The notes: a model not told the origin generated them from the letters alone. Numbered from the stretch's first letter, positions 1 through 8,763 are shown. The stretch: 64,000 nt of DNA from Actinomadura madurae (GCF_900115095.1 NZ_FOVH01000026.1:1-64000), one strand, 5' to 3'. Numbers and translations are program-made.

Positions 1-455
1 TGGAGGGGCACGAGGCGGTGATCATCGAGCGGTTCTCCGCGCCGCACGCGCTGGGGCTGGTGTCGCAGGTCGGGGGGCGCCTGCCGCTGCACTGCTCGGG
101 CGTGGGCAAGGTGCTGCTCGCCCACGGCGGCCCGGAGCTGATCGACAAGGTCCTGAGCGGTGGGCTGCGCCGCTACACGCCGCAAACCGTGGTGGATCCC
201 GCGGAGCTGCGGGCCCAGCTCGCGGCGTGCCGCCGGACCGGAACCGCCGTCGTCCGCGGTGAGCTGACCGAGGGGGCCGACTCGGTGGCCACCCGGATCG
301 TCAACGGCCAAGGCCACGTCGTCGCGGCCCTGTCGGTGGTGTTGCGGACGGGCTCGGTCACGCACCAGGCCGCGCTCCCGTCGCTGGTGGCCGGCGGCCT
401 GGGCATCTCACGGCTGCTCGGCCGGCGGCCCGGCACCCGGCTCCGCGAGGCCTGA
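1..455 (+). CDS. IclR family transcriptional regulator, C-terminal part
   Basis: The reading frame is open from the first bases of the window and ends at 455, so the 5' part, including the winged-helix DNA-binding domain, lies outside. The visible ~150 residues match the IclR effector-binding domain: an I-I-E-R-F strand, then G-R-L-P-L-H-C-S-G-V-G-K-V-L-L-A, the hallmark of the small-molecule pocket, and a later G-A-D-S-V-A-T-R-I segment. IclR proteins usually regulate nearby catabolic genes. The next gene is a convergent nitroreductase, so the target is probably to the left or in the 1-12 kb catabolic cluster. A GTG at 18 is open but is internal to the domain and not the real start. Confidence 0.85.
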   Translation, partial: EGHEAVIIERFSAPHALGLVSQVGGRLPLHCSGVGKVLLAHGGPELIDKVLSGGLRRYTPQTVVDPAELRAQLAACRRTGTAVVRGELTEGADSVATRIVNGQGHVVAALSVVLRTGSVTHQAALPSLVAGGLGISRLLGRRPGTRLREA

Positions 456-492
456 ACCAGGCCGGTTCAGGCCGCGGCAGGGGTGTCCTCGG

Positions 493-1119
493 TCAGATCC
501 AGCGCAGTACGTCGTCGGCGTCGAGGCGAAGCTGCCGGGTCGTGTAGGACCGGGGGTCCGGATGCCCGATGTTGACGACGAGCTGGGATTTCAGGTGCCC
601 GTCCGGGAAGAAGTCGTCGTCCAGGCTCTCCGCGTCGAACCCGCTCATCGGGCCCGCGCCCAGTCCCGTGGCCCGCACCGCGAGCAGGAAGTAGGCCGCC
701 TGGAGTGCGCCGTTGTACTCGCCCGTGAGCCGGTGGAGCCGCTCGTTGGAGTCGTACATCTCGCGGAGGCCGGGTTTGTCGGGGGCCGTCTCCGTGCACC
801 GGTCGTGGAAGCGGGTGTCCCATGCCAGCACGGCCGTGACCGGGGCGGCCTCCACCTTCGCGCGGTTCGGGGCCCACATGTGGGTCACGAGCCGCTTCCG
901 CGCCGCGGCGGACCGGACGAACAGGATCCGCAGCGGCTGGCTGTTCATCGACGTCGGAGGCCACCGGGCGAGGTCCCAGACGCGGCGGAGCTCCTCCTCC
1001 GTGACGGGCCGGGGCAGGAACGCCTTCGGGGTGCGCGCGTCGTAGAAGAGGATCGACCTTCCCGCCGCTTCGAGGCTCGGCAGGATCGGCAGGGTCGCCT
1101 CGTCCTTCGTCTCCGTCAT
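493..1119 (-). CDS. Nitroreductase family protein, RutE-like
   Basis: A 208-residue FMN-dependent nitroreductase-fold protein. The order A-R-W-P-P-T-S-M-N-S-Q-P near residue 55 (FMN-binding loop) and the segment G-L-G-A-G-P-M-S-G-F-D near residue 155 are typical of the RutE/HadB subgroup, which reduces malonic semialdehyde or similar small carbonyls with NAD(P)H. Length fits the family (about 195-210 residues). The start at 1119 has a GGGAGAG ribosome-binding site. It stands alone between a convergent IclR gene and a ketopantoate-reductase-like gene; a 17-bp motif 36 bases upstream resembles one ahead of the CoA-transferase at 9.7 kb, suggesting co-regulation. The physiological substrate cannot be told from sequence. 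Confidence 0.85.
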   Translation of the reverse strand: MTETKDEATLPILPSLEAAGRSILFYDARTPKAFLPRPVTEEELRRVWDLARWPPTSMNSQPLRILFVRSAAARKRLVTHMWAPNRAKVEAAPVTAVLAWDTRFHDRCTETAPDKPGLREMYDSNERLHRLTGEYNGALQAAYFLLAVRATGLGAGPMSGFDAESLDDDFFPDGHLKSQLVVNIGHPDPRSYTTRQLRLDADDVLRWI

Positions 1120-1154
1120 GATCTCTCCCGGTTCGGTCGAAGCAGGGTCGGCCT

Positions 1155-1171
1155 GGTCCGTATTATGGATC
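1155..1171. promoter_or_regulatory. Candidate regulator site upstream of the nitroreductase
   Basis: GGTCCGTATTATGGATC is imperfectly palindromic (TCC...GGA around GTATTAT) and agrees at 12 of 17 positions with 9657-9673, upstream of the CoA-transferase operon. Both lie in promoter regions of the same catabolic block. An IclR-type protein is the likely binder, but which one is inference. Confidence 0.4.
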
Positions 1172-1222
1172 GTCGGTCCAGATTTGGGAAGAGATGCGGA
1201 GTCGCCGGGCGGGCCCCGGCGG

Positions 1223-2254
1223 TCAGCGGCCGGCGAGTTCGAGGAGCAGGCCGAGGTTCTCCACGCGCGGCTCGATCTCGCCCCGCTCGATACGGTGCGC
1301 CACCTCGACGACCGCCTCGTTGGCGGGCGCCCGGCTCCCGAGGTCTCGGTGGGTCGAGGCGACCAGCCCGTTGACGTCGTCGACCTCGCTGCGCCGGCCC
1401 TTGATCCAGTCCTGCAGGACGGTGGTCTTCCCGCCGGCGACGACGAAGGCCCGCAGCAGCGTGTCGAGCAGGTTCGCCACCTGGGCCTCGGGACGGCCGA
1501 GGGCCTCCTCGGACATGCCGAAGATCGGGAGCACCGGGTTCCCGAGACCGACGGTGGCGTCGAGGGCCTCCTGGCCGGAGGCGATCATGAACGAGCGCAT
1601 CTCGGGGATCGCCGCCGCGTCCGCCAGCGGCAGGCCGAGCAGGGCCGTGGTGACCAGGGCCGTCGCGTTGCTCACCAGCTTCATCCACTTCGCCGCGCGG
1701 ATGTCGGCGAAGACCTCCACGGCGCCGGAGTGCCGCAACAGCGCGGCGATCTCCTCCTCCCGCCCCTTGGTCTCGGGGCTGAGGCTCCCCACGGCGAACC
1801 AGGAGCGCTCCCTCGGCGAGTACCGGTCGACGACGCCCGGTTCGAACATGCTCGACGTGACCTCGATGACGCAGCCCACCGTCCGCGCCAGGCCGACGAC
1901 CTCGGCGATCGTGTCCACCGTCATGCCGTTCTGCACGCCGACGAGCAGGCCGTCCGGCCGCAGGTAGGGCTCGACCAGCTGCGCGGCCCAGCGGGAGTCG
2001 TACGCCTTCATCGCCATGAGCACGTAGTCGAACCGCTCGCGCAGGGTGGCGACCTCGCACAGGTGCAGGGTGCGGACGGGCACCCGGCGCGCACGGTCCG
2101 CTTCCTTGATGAGCACGCCCCGCCTGCGCATCGCCTCGACATGTTCCGGCCACTGCTCGATCAGCACGACGTCGAGCCCGGCCTCGGTCAGGTCCGCGCC
2201 GATGGACGCGCCGTTCGCCCCCGCGCCGAGGACCGCGATCTTCTGGCTGGTCAT
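1223..2254 (-). CDS. Ketopantoate reductase-like 2-hydroxyacid dehydrogenase (ApbA/PanE family)
   Basis: A 343-residue protein with an N-terminal Rossmann motif (G-A-G-A-N-G-A-S-I-G, residues 10-19) and the alpha-helical C-terminal domain of the 2-dehydropantoate 2-reductase family, including a lysine in the segment K-W-M-K-L-V-S-N-A-T, where the family has its catalytic Lys and substrate-binding Asn. Such proteins reduce 2-oxoacids with NADPH. True PanE is usually near 300 residues and sits in housekeeping context; here the gene is in a catabolic cluster, so a different oxo-acid substrate is likely. The start at 2254 follows GGAGGGAG. It is transcribed away from the aldehyde dehydrogenase operon across a 377-base divergent promoter region. 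Confidence 0.8.
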   Translation of the reverse strand: MTSQKIAVLGAGANGASIGADLTEAGLDVVLIEQWPEHVEAMRRRGVLIKEADRARRVPVRTLHLCEVATLRERFDYVLMAMKAYDSRWAAQLVEPYLRPDGLLVGVQNGMTVDTIAEVVGLARTVGCVIEVTSSMFEPGVVDRYSPRERSWFAVGSLSPETKGREEEIAALLRHSGAVEVFADIRAAKWMKLVSNATALVTTALLGLPLADAAAIPEMRSFMIASGQEALDATVGLGNPVLPIFGMSEEALGRPEAQVANLLDTLLRAFVVAGGKTTVLQDWIKGRRSEVDDVNGLVASTHRDLGSRAPANEAVVEVAHRIERGEIEPRVENLGLLLELAGR

Positions 2255-2631
2255 GCCGCCGTCTCCCTCCGGATGGAACCGGCCGTCCCGGCCGGGCGCG
2301 ACGTGAGGTCGGTCTCTCGCACGGGTATCTCCCTGGATCGGCGTCCGAACCCATCAGGGGTTCACAAAGCGGATCGATGGTTCGTCACCGTACCCCGTCC
2401 GATGTGGATTGTGGAGAGAGCCGGTGGCGCGCCGGCGGCCTCGCGGACGGGTCCCGGCATGTCATCGCAGGGGAGCCGGTGCCGGGTCGCGGCAGACTGT
2501 TGACGGCACGTCGGCGACGCACGTACCGTTTCGCTATGCGGTTCACTGGTTCATTCTGACGCGGTGAGCCGGGGCTGCCGGCGGAGACCGTCCCGGGGGA
2601 CGAGGGCGGCCACGAACGTTCTGGAGGAGCC
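2255..2631. other. Divergent promoter region between reductase and aldehyde dehydrogenase operon
   Basis: No gene is credible here. The region should hold the promoters for both divergent units. At 2522-2547 the sequence CGTACCGT, nine bases, then CGGTTCACTG resembles the CGTACCGT...CGGTCCACTG stretch at 9656-9677 in front of the CoA-transferase, with a longer spacer. No sigma-factor hexamers can be called with confidence. Confidence 0.4.
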
Positions 2632-4134
2632 GTGGACGACACCGACATCGACGACACGCACGGCCGCGCCGCTCGCACGGGGGTGACGGGCGGCGGATCC
2701 CACCACCTGATGCTGATCGGCGGCGACTGGGTCGGCGGCGCGTCGGGGGAGTCGTTCGACGTGCTCGACCCCGCCACCGGCGGGTTCGTCGCGTCGGTGC
2801 CGCGCGGCGCCGCGGCCGACGTGGACGCCGCCGTCGCCGCCGCGCGCGCCGCGTTCGCCGGCTGGCGGCGCACGATCCCGGAACAGCGGTCCCGTGCCCT
2901 CGTCGCCGTCGCGGACGCGATCGAGGCCGAGGCGGAGGAGATCGCGACCACGGTCGCGCGGGAGACCGGCAACGCGCTGCGCACCCAGTCCCGCCCCGAG
3001 GTGGGCCTCGCGGCGTCGTTCGTCCGCTACTTCGCCGGCACGGCCGCGGAGCTCAAGGGGACGACCACCCCGGTCGGCGGCGACCTGCTCAACTACACCG
3101 TGCGCGAGCCGCTCGGGGTGGTGGCCGCGGTGATCCCGTGGAACACCCCGGTCGCGCTCGCGGCGCTGAAGATCTCCATGGCGCTGTGCACGGGGAACAC
3201 GATCGTCCTCAAGACCGCCGAGGACGCCCCGCTCGCCGCGCTGCACGTGGCCGAGATCTTCCAGCGGCACGTCCCGGCGGGGGTCGTCAACGCGCTGACG
3301 GGCTTCGGCCCGGACTGCGGTGCGGCGCTGGCGAACCACGCGGGCGTGGACAAGCTGACCTTCACCGGCTCGACCGCGGTCGGCAAGGACGTCATGCGCG
3401 CCGCGGCGGAGCGCGTCACGCCCGTCTCGCTGGAACTCGGCGGCAAGAACCCCGCCATCGTCTTCCCCGACTCCGACACCCTCGACGTGGCCCGGGGCGT
3501 CATGGCGGGCATGCGGTTCGGGCGGCAGGGCCAGTCGTGCACCGCGGGGTCACGGCTGTTCCTCCACGAGGACGTCTTCGAGTCGTTCGTGCGGAAGCTG
3601 GTCGAGCTGGGCGGCGCGCTGCGGGTGGGCGACCCCTTCGACGCCTCCACCGACATGGGCTCGCTGATCAACGGCAGGCAGTACGAGCGGGTGCGGCGGT
3701 TCGTGATCGAGGCGGTCGGCGACGGCGCGACGCTGCGCCTCGGACGCGAACCCGAGGCCGCCGACGGTACCAAGGGCTACTTCATGTCCCCGGTCATCCT
3801 GACCGACGTCGACCCGTCGTGGAGGGTCGCCAGGGAAGAGGTCTTCGGGCCGGTCCTGGTGGTGATCCCGTGGCGCGAGTGGGACGACGTGGTCGCCATG
3901 GCCAATGACAGCCACTACGGCCTCGCCGCCTACGTGTGGTGCCGCGACACCGGCCTGGCGCTCAGGACGGCGCACGCGATCGACAGCGGATGGGTGCAGG
4001 TCAACCGTGGGCTCGGCCAGCTGGCGGGCATGACGTACGGCGGGTTCAAGCAGAGCGGGATCGGCGCCGAATGCTCCAGCGAGGCGGCGATCGCGGCCTA
4101 CACCCGGAGCAAGACCGTGACCGTCGGACTCTGA
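2632..4134 (+). CDS. NAD(P)-dependent aldehyde dehydrogenase
   Basis: A 500-residue aldehyde dehydrogenase that oxidises an aldehyde to a carboxylate in the cytoplasm. Seen: the I-P-W-N-T-P cofactor-site motif, L-E-L-G-G-K with catalytic Glu268, and F-G-R-Q-G-Q-S-C with nucleophilic Cys303, then E-E-V-F-G-P-V near the C-terminus; length is standard. The first ~25 residues (many Asp and Gly) precede the usual domain start, but the GTG at 2632 follows GGAGGAG closely and is retained. First gene of a six-gene forward operon running to 8698. The substrate is unknown; the operon neighbours (isomerase/hydrolase, amidohydrolase, alcohol dehydrogenase) suggest a semialdehyde intermediate. Confidence 0.9.
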   Translation: MDDTDIDDTHGRAARTGVTGGGSHHLMLIGGDWVGGASGESFDVLDPATGGFVASVPRGAAADVDAAVAAARAAFAGWRRTIPEQRSRALVAVADAIEAEAEEIATTVARETGNALRTQSRPEVGLAASFVRYFAGTAAELKGTTTPVGGDLLNYTVREPLGVVAAVIPWNTPVALAALKISMALCTGNTIVLKTAEDAPLAALHVAEIFQRHVPAGVVNALTGFGPDCGAALANHAGVDKLTFTGSTAVGKDVMRAAAERVTPVSLELGGKNPAIVFPDSDTLDVARGVMAGMRFGRQGQSCTAGSRLFLHEDVFESFVRKLVELGGALRVGDPFDASTDMGSLINGRQYERVRRFVIEAVGDGATLRLGREPEAADGTKGYFMSPVILTDVDPSWRVAREEVFGPVLVVIPWREWDDVVAMANDSHYGLAAYVWCRDTGLALRTAHAIDSGWVQVNRGLGQLAGMTYGGFKQSGIGAECSSEAAIAAYTRSKTVTVGL

Positions 4135-4189
4135 GCGGTCATCGAAAAGCGGGTCGTCAAAGAACATTCATCAAAAGAAGGGATGAGCC

Positions 4190-4693
4190 ATGCCCTCTGC
4201 GGAGACGACAGAACTCCCGGACAGCGCACTGACCCGGGAAGAGGTCATCGCGCGGAATCTCAAAGTGGTGGAGGCGCACTTCCACAACGAGACCCCGGAG
4301 ACGATCGACAAGGCGCTGGAGCTCTACGGGCCCGGCATCGTCTGGGAGGCCCCGGCGCGCGGGATGATCTACACCGATCCGGCCGACGTCAAGGAGGCCT
4401 ACCTGGGGATCTTCCGCACCGTCCGCTACCACAAGCTCACCACGCTGCGCCGGTTCGCCACCGAGAACATCGTGTTCGACGACCAGGTCGGCGAGGTCAC
4501 CATCGTCGGCGAGGAGATGCCGAACCTGCCGTACCCCCCGGGGACGCGGCTGAACGCCCGGGTCGTGCACTGCTTCGAGATGACCGACGGCAAGATCACC
4601 CGCGAGATCGTCTACGAGCTGTTCCGCGAGTACGGCAGCGCCGTCGACAACGACTTCATTCCGGCGGACGCCCAGGTGCAGGTCTTTCCGTGA
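4190..4693 (+). CDS. SnoaL-like / NTF2-fold protein
   Basis: A 167-residue protein with the cone-shaped NTF2-like fold signature: an N-terminal helix with N-L-K-V-V-E-A-H-F, then Y-G-P-G-I-V-W-E-A-P, and a C-terminal strand H-C-F-E-M-T-D-G-K-I. Members act as small isomerases, hydratases or ligand-binding proteins, often on polyketide or aromatic-pathway intermediates. The ATG at 4190 follows AAGGGATGAG. It sits 55 bases after the aldehyde dehydrogenase and 49 before the FAH-family gene, so it is very probably part of that catabolic operon. Specific activity cannot be assigned. Confidence 0.75.
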   Translation: MPSAETTELPDSALTREEVIARNLKVVEAHFHNETPETIDKALELYGPGIVWEAPARGMIYTDPADVKEAYLGIFRTVRYHKLTTLRRFATENIVFDDQVGEVTIVGEEMPNLPYPPGTRLNARVVHCFEMTDGKITREIVYELFREYGSAVDNDFIPADAQVQVFP

Positions 4694-4742
4694 AAAGCAC
4701 GGTCAGCGATATCCGGTAATCAAGAAACGAAGGGATTCCCGC

Positions 4743-5591
4743 GTGCGACTGATCGGCTACAAGAGCGACGGCGTCCGGCACATCGGCCGTCTGGACGGCG
4801 AGTCGGTGGAGCCGCTGGCCACCACGGCCGACTTCTACGCCAAGCCGGACGTGGCGCTGGGGCAGGCGGGCGGCACGGACCGCCTCCCCCTGGCGGAGTT
4901 GGACGTGGTGCCGTTCGTCCCGGAGACCGCACGGGTGTTCTGCGTGGGCATCAACTACCTCGCGCACGGCGACGAGGCCAAACGGACGGGCGGGATCGAC
5001 CTGCCCGAGCACCCCATGATCTTCGGCCGCTGGGAGAGCACCCTGGTCGTCGACGGGGCCCCCGTCCCGGTCCCGCCCAACGAGCCGGGCCTGGACTGGG
5101 AGGTCGAGCTCGCGGCGGTCATCGCCCGCCCGGGCTTCGCCGTCGGCGCGGCCGGCGCGCTGGACCACGTCCTCGGGTACACCGCGTTCAACGACCTCAG
5201 CGCCCGGCGCAAGCAGACCGAGACGATGCAGTTCACCCTCGGCAAGAACGCCGACAGCAGCGGCCCCATCGGCCCGGTCCTCGTGACCGCGGACGAGCTG
5301 CCGGACCACCGCGACCTCCGCCTGCGGACCCGGGTGAACGGCGAGGTCGTCCAGGACGCCTCCACCGGCGACATGATCCACGGCCTGCCCGAGATCATCG
5401 CCTACATCAGCGACACCGTGTCGCTCCTGCCCGGCGACGTCATCACCACCGGCACCCCCTCCGGGGTCGGGGCGAGCATGGACCCGCCGCGCTTCCTCAA
5501 CGACGGCGACGTCGTCGAGGTCGAGGTCGAGCACATCGGTGTGCTGCGCACCCCGATCATCGACCGCCGGGACCTCCAGGTCTTCCACTGA
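4743..5591 (+). CDS. Fumarylacetoacetate hydrolase (FAH) family protein
   Basis: A 282-residue FAH-fold enzyme. Metal-binding features are visible: the acidic D-W-E-V-E-L-A segment near residue 118 supplying the E-x-E ligands, Y-T-A-F-N-D-L-S-A-R-R with the family Asp and Arg, and the C-terminal T-G-T-P-S-G-V-G loop. Family members hydrolyse beta-diketones or isomerise or decarboxylate 2-oxo-hept-ene-dioates in aromatic degradation. An N-terminal domain (I-G-Y-K-S-D-G-V...) matches the long actinobacterial subgroup. GTG start with GAAGGGA upstream. In this operon it most likely processes an oxo-acid formed by ring opening, but no ring-cleavage enzyme is encoded nearby. Confidence 0.85.
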   Translation: MRLIGYKSDGVRHIGRLDGESVEPLATTADFYAKPDVALGQAGGTDRLPLAELDVVPFVPETARVFCVGINYLAHGDEAKRTGGIDLPEHPMIFGRWESTLVVDGAPVPVPPNEPGLDWEVELAAVIARPGFAVGAAGALDHVLGYTAFNDLSARRKQTETMQFTLGKNADSSGPIGPVLVTADELPDHRDLRLRTRVNGEVVQDASTGDMIHGLPEIIAYISDTVSLLPGDVITTGTPSGVGASMDPPRFLNDGDVVEVEVEHIGVLRTPIIDRRDLQVFH

Positions 5592-5606
5592 CAGGGGAAA
5601 CCAACC

Positions 5607-7028
5607 ATGTTCACGCCATCTGATGCTCAGGGGCTGAAGGCGATCCGGGACCGCGGCGCCTCGACCCGCGGCATCCTGCTGCGGGGGGCGAGCATCGTCT
5701 CCATGGATCCCGGGATCGGCGACCTGCCGACCGGCGACCTGCTCGTCTCCGGTTCCACGATCGCGCAGATCGGCCCGGACCTGTCGGGCGCGGCGGGTCC
5801 GGACACCGTCGTGATCGACGCGAGCGGCCACATCCTGGCGCCGGGGTTCCAGGACGCCCACCGGCACTGCTGGCAGACCCAGTTCCGCCGCTGGCTGCCG
5901 GACGCCGACCTGGCCTACTACCTGGAGCTCATGCACTTCGGCATCGCGCCGGCCTACACGCCGCACGACGTCTACGCGGGCACCCGGCTGGCCGCGGCCG
6001 GCGCGCTCGACGCCGGCGTGACGACCGTGCTCGACTTCTTCCACAACCCGAGGACCCCGGCCCACTCGGACGCGGCCGTCCAGGCGTGGCGGGACTCGGG
6101 CGCGCGGGCGGTGATCGCCAACTGCCCGACCCTGGCGGGGGAGCGGGACGGCCGGTGGCTCGCGGACCTCACCCGGCTGCGCGCGAAGGAGCTGTCCTCC
6201 GACGACGCGCTGGTGACGCTGCGCATGGGCGTCGGCGCCAAGATCGCTCCGATGGTCACCGGCGAGCTGGCGCTCAGCGCGGACTCGCTGGAGTCGGCCC
6301 GCGACCTCGGCATCGGCGTGACGGTGGACGCCGTGTTCGGTCCGCTGGCGTCGGAGCACATCGCGGAGATCGCCGCCACCGGCCTGCTCGGCCCGGACGT
6401 CACCTGGATCCACTGCACCAGCCTGGACGGGGACGCCTGGCGGGTGCTGGCCGACGCCGGCTGCCCGGTCGTGATCGCCCCGACGTCGGACTCGCTGCTC
6501 GGCTGCGAGGCCGGTGTCGCGCCGGTCCTGGAGGCGCTGGAGCACGGGGTGGCGCCGGCGCTCAGCGTGGACGTCGAGTGCTCGCTGCCGTCGGACATGT
6601 TCAGCCAGATGCAGGCCGTCCTGAACGCCCAGCGCATGCTGTCGCAGCGCGATCGGTACGCGGGCGACGAGGGCGCGCCGCCGATGCTCACCGCGCGAGA
6701 GGTCCTCGGATACGCCACGGTGGCCGGGGCGAAGGCCAACGGGGTCGCGGCGCGCACCGGTTCGCTGACCCCCGGCAAGCAGGCCGACCTGCTGATCGTC
6801 GACGCCATGGCGGTGAACAACATGCCGCTCAACGACGCCGTCGGCACACTGGTGCTGGGCACCGACCCGCGCAACATCACCGGCGTGCTCGTGGCCGGCG
6901 AGCCCCGCAAGTGGGCGGGCCGGCTGCTGGACGTCGACCCGCGCGAGCTCGCGGCCTCCGTCCTGGAGTCCCGTGACGCCGTCCTGGAGCGTTCCGGGTG
7001 CGAGGTCCCCATCGCCGCCGGGCGCTGA
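5607..7028 (+). CDS. Amidohydrolase superfamily deaminase/chlorohydrolase (Trz/Atz-like)
   Basis: A 473-residue metal-dependent hydrolase of the subtype III amidohydrolases (cytosine deaminase, TrzN, AtzA relatives). Seen: composite beta-sandwich ends (residues 20-60 and after 400), metal ligands D-A-H-R-H (H-x-H), a third His in W-I-H-C-T-S, and an Asp in L-S-V-D-V-E. The family hydrolyses C-N or C-Cl bonds on ring or guanidine carbons. It starts 15 bases after the FAH gene with AGGGGAAACC before the ATG. The stop codon lies in the first unit of a 20-bp tandem repeat. Substrate is not predictable, though a nitrogen-containing compound is favoured by the fold. Confidence 0.85.
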   Translation: MFTPSDAQGLKAIRDRGASTRGILLRGASIVSMDPGIGDLPTGDLLVSGSTIAQIGPDLSGAAGPDTVVIDASGHILAPGFQDAHRHCWQTQFRRWLPDADLAYYLELMHFGIAPAYTPHDVYAGTRLAAAGALDAGVTTVLDFFHNPRTPAHSDAAVQAWRDSGARAVIANCPTLAGERDGRWLADLTRLRAKELSSDDALVTLRMGVGAKIAPMVTGELALSADSLESARDLGIGVTVDAVFGPLASEHIAEIAATGLLGPDVTWIHCTSLDGDAWRVLADAGCPVVIAPTSDSLLGCEAGVAPVLEALEHGVAPALSVDVECSLPSDMFSQMQAVLNAQRMLSQRDRYAGDEGAPPMLTAREVLGYATVAGAKANGVAARTGSLTPGKQADLLIVDAMAVNNMPLNDAVGTLVLGTDPRNITGVLVAGEPRKWAGRLLDVDPRELAASVLESRDAVLERSGCEVPIAAGR

Positions 7029-7065
7029 CGCCCGCCGCCGGGCGCTGACGCCCGCCGCCGGGCGC
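7013..7065. repeat. 20-bp tandem repeat spanning the amidohydrolase stop codon
   Basis: Two identical 20-bp units (7013-7032, 7033-7052) plus a 13-base partial third. The unit contains CGCCGGGCGCTGACGCC; the first copy supplies the TGA stop at 7026-7028. Likely slippage-generated; no function seen. Confidence 0.8.
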
Positions 7066-7103
7066 CGGCCCAGCGGCGCCTCCCTGCAAGGAAAGGTGAA
7101 TCC

Positions 7104-7628
7104 ATGCCCGACTCGCACGGCGACCCCGACGTCCCGCACGTGGCGTCGATCGACACCGGGACGAGCCTCAGCGTCGGGGCCGTCACCGTCGTCATCGGCG
7201 CCTCGGACTGGACGGACGGCTCGCTCAACGTGATGGACCAGATCGTGCCTCCCGGGCTGATCGTCGCGCCGCACTCCCACGAGAAGGAGCACCAGGCGAC
7301 CTACGTCGTCCGGGGCACGCTCGGGTTCTGGGTCGACGGCGAGGAGTTCGAGATCGGCGCCGGCGGCTACATCCACCGTCCGGCCGGCAAGGTCCACACG
7401 CTGTGGAACGCCACCGACGAGCCGGCCCAGATGCTGGAGATCACTACTCCGGGCCGGGGGTTCGAGACCTACATGCGGGCCCTCAGCGACCTCAACGACT
7501 CGGGGGCCGCCGACATGGAGTCGGTGACGAGGCTCTGCGCGCGGCACGGGGTGCACATGGTCCCCGGGCTGCTGAAGGAGCTGTGCGCCAAGCACGGGGT
7601 CAGCCCCGCGGGGGGATTCTGGAAGTGA
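7104..7628 (+). CDS. Cupin domain protein
   Basis: A 174-residue single cupin. The first motif is seen as P-H-S-H-E-K-E-H-Q (two His, a Glu and a further His as metal ligands), followed by G-x-E-F-E-I-G-A-G-G-Y-I-H-R-P and a third His in K-V-H-T-L-W-N. Cupins of this type are metal-binding isomerases, dioxygenases or oxalate/acetylacetone-type cleavage enzymes. A C-terminal helical tail (about residues 125-174) extends beyond the barrel. The ATG at 7104 follows AAGGAAAGGTG. The 3' end overlaps the next gene by four bases (GTGA), implying translational coupling with the alcohol dehydrogenase. Confidence 0.8.
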   Translation: MPDSHGDPDVPHVASIDTGTSLSVGAVTVVIGASDWTDGSLNVMDQIVPPGLIVAPHSHEKEHQATYVVRGTLGFWVDGEEFEIGAGGYIHRPAGKVHTLWNATDEPAQMLEITTPGRGFETYMRALSDLNDSGAADMESVTRLCARHGVHMVPGLLKELCAKHGVSPAGGFWK

Positions 7629-8698
7629 GCACGACGATGCGGGCGCTGCGGCTGCACGGCGCGCGGGACGCCCGGCTGGAGACCATCGCGCGGCCGTCCC
7701 CCGGCGCGGGGGAGGTGCTGCTGAAGGTCACCGGTGCGGGGATCTGCGGCACCGACGCGGCCCTGCACCGGGCCGGCCCGGTGATCATCCCGGGCCGGGA
7801 GCGGGCGCGATGGCCGGTCGTGCTGGGCCACGAGTTCGCCGGGCGCGTCGTGGCGACGGGGCCGGAGGTCACCGGGCTGCGCACCGGCGACCTCGTCGCA
7901 AGCGGCGCGGGGGCCGCCTGCGGCGGGTGCGCCCCGTGCCGGCGCGGCACGACCAACCTGTGCGAGGAGTACTGGACCGCCGGGGTCCACCGCGACGGCG
8001 GGCTCGCCGAGTACACGGTCGTGCCCGCGGCCGTCTGCGAGGAGACCGGCAGGTACGGCGTCCAGGGCGACACGGCCGCGCTGGCGCAGCCCATGGCGAT
8101 CGCCCAGCACGCCGTCAGCAGGGGGCGGCCGCGTGCGGGCGAGTCGGCGCTGATCCTGGGGGCCGGCGGCATCGGGACGTTCGCCACGTGGGCGGCGCTC
8201 GCCGCCGGCGCCGGGGTCACCGTCTGCGACCGGGACGCGGGCCGGCTGGCCGTCGTGGGCGGCTTCGGCGAGGTCGAGACCGTGCACCACGACGGCGGGA
8301 CGCTCGTCGAGCGCCTCGCCCCCGGCGGCCCCTGGGACGTCGTGTACGAGATGACCGGTGCGCCGGAACCGCTCGCGGCCGCGACGGCGCTGGTGCGGCC
8401 GGGCGGCCGGATCGTCGTGGCCGGGCTGCAGAAGGAACCGCCGCCGGTCGACGTGACCCGGCTGGCCGTCCAGGAGATCGACCTGCTGGGGTCGATGGCC
8501 CACGTCCGGCGGGTGGACCTTCCCCGCGCGCTCGAACTGCTCGGGAGCCGCGCCGCCGGCTGGGCCGACGTCGCCCCGCGCGTCCAGCCGCTGGACGCGG
8601 TCGAGGCCGCGCTCACGTCGATGGCCGAGAGGGGAGGGGGAAGCGTCAAGACGCTCGTCGATCCGTCGCTGGCCGAACCGCGCGCGTTCTCCGGCTAG
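7625..8698 (+). CDS. Zinc-dependent medium-chain alcohol dehydrogenase
   Basis: A 357-residue MDR-family dehydrogenase. The catalytic zinc site is seen as G-I-C-G-T-D and G-H-E-F-A-G; the structural zinc loop is C-G-G-C-A-P-C then C seven residues later; the cofactor fold carries L-G-A-G-G-I-G-T-F. Such enzymes oxidise secondary alcohols, polyols or amino alcohols with NAD(P). I chose the GTG at 7625, which overlaps the cupin stop as GTGA; an ATG four codons later is an alternative. The reading frame is open further upstream inside the cupin gene, but that part is not homologous. Last gene of the operon beginning at 2632. Confidence 0.88.
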   Translation: MSTTMRALRLHGARDARLETIARPSPGAGEVLLKVTGAGICGTDAALHRAGPVIIPGRERARWPVVLGHEFAGRVVATGPEVTGLRTGDLVASGAGAACGGCAPCRRGTTNLCEEYWTAGVHRDGGLAEYTVVPAAVCEETGRYGVQGDTAALAQPMAIAQHAVSRGRPRAGESALILGAGGIGTFATWAALAAGAGVTVCDRDAGRLAVVGGFGEVETVHHDGGTLVERLAPGGPWDVVYEMTGAPEPLAAATALVRPGGRIVVAGLQKEPPPVDVTRLAVQEIDLLGSMAHVRRVDLPRALELLGSRAAGWADVAPRVQPLDAVEAALTSMAERGGGSVKTLVDPSLAEPRAFSG

Positions 8699-8718
8699 GG
8701 GGCCCGAGAGCCCTGACC

Positions 8719-8754
8719 GGGATCACCGCCGGGATCACCGCCGGGAGCACCGGT
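8719..8754. repeat. Short 12-bp tandem repeat between convergent genes
   Basis: Two perfect copies of GGGATCACCGCC and a third degenerate one in the 65-base gap between the convergent alcohol dehydrogenase and IclR genes. No stable terminator stem was seen there. Confidence 0.6.
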
Positions 8755-8763
8755 GGGCGGGGA

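Noticed and set aside
4656-7595. 979-codon open frame on the minus strand
   Set aside because: It is antisense to four well-supported enzymes with motifs; His/Arg/Asp-rich composition is the usual mirror of high-GC coding DNA.
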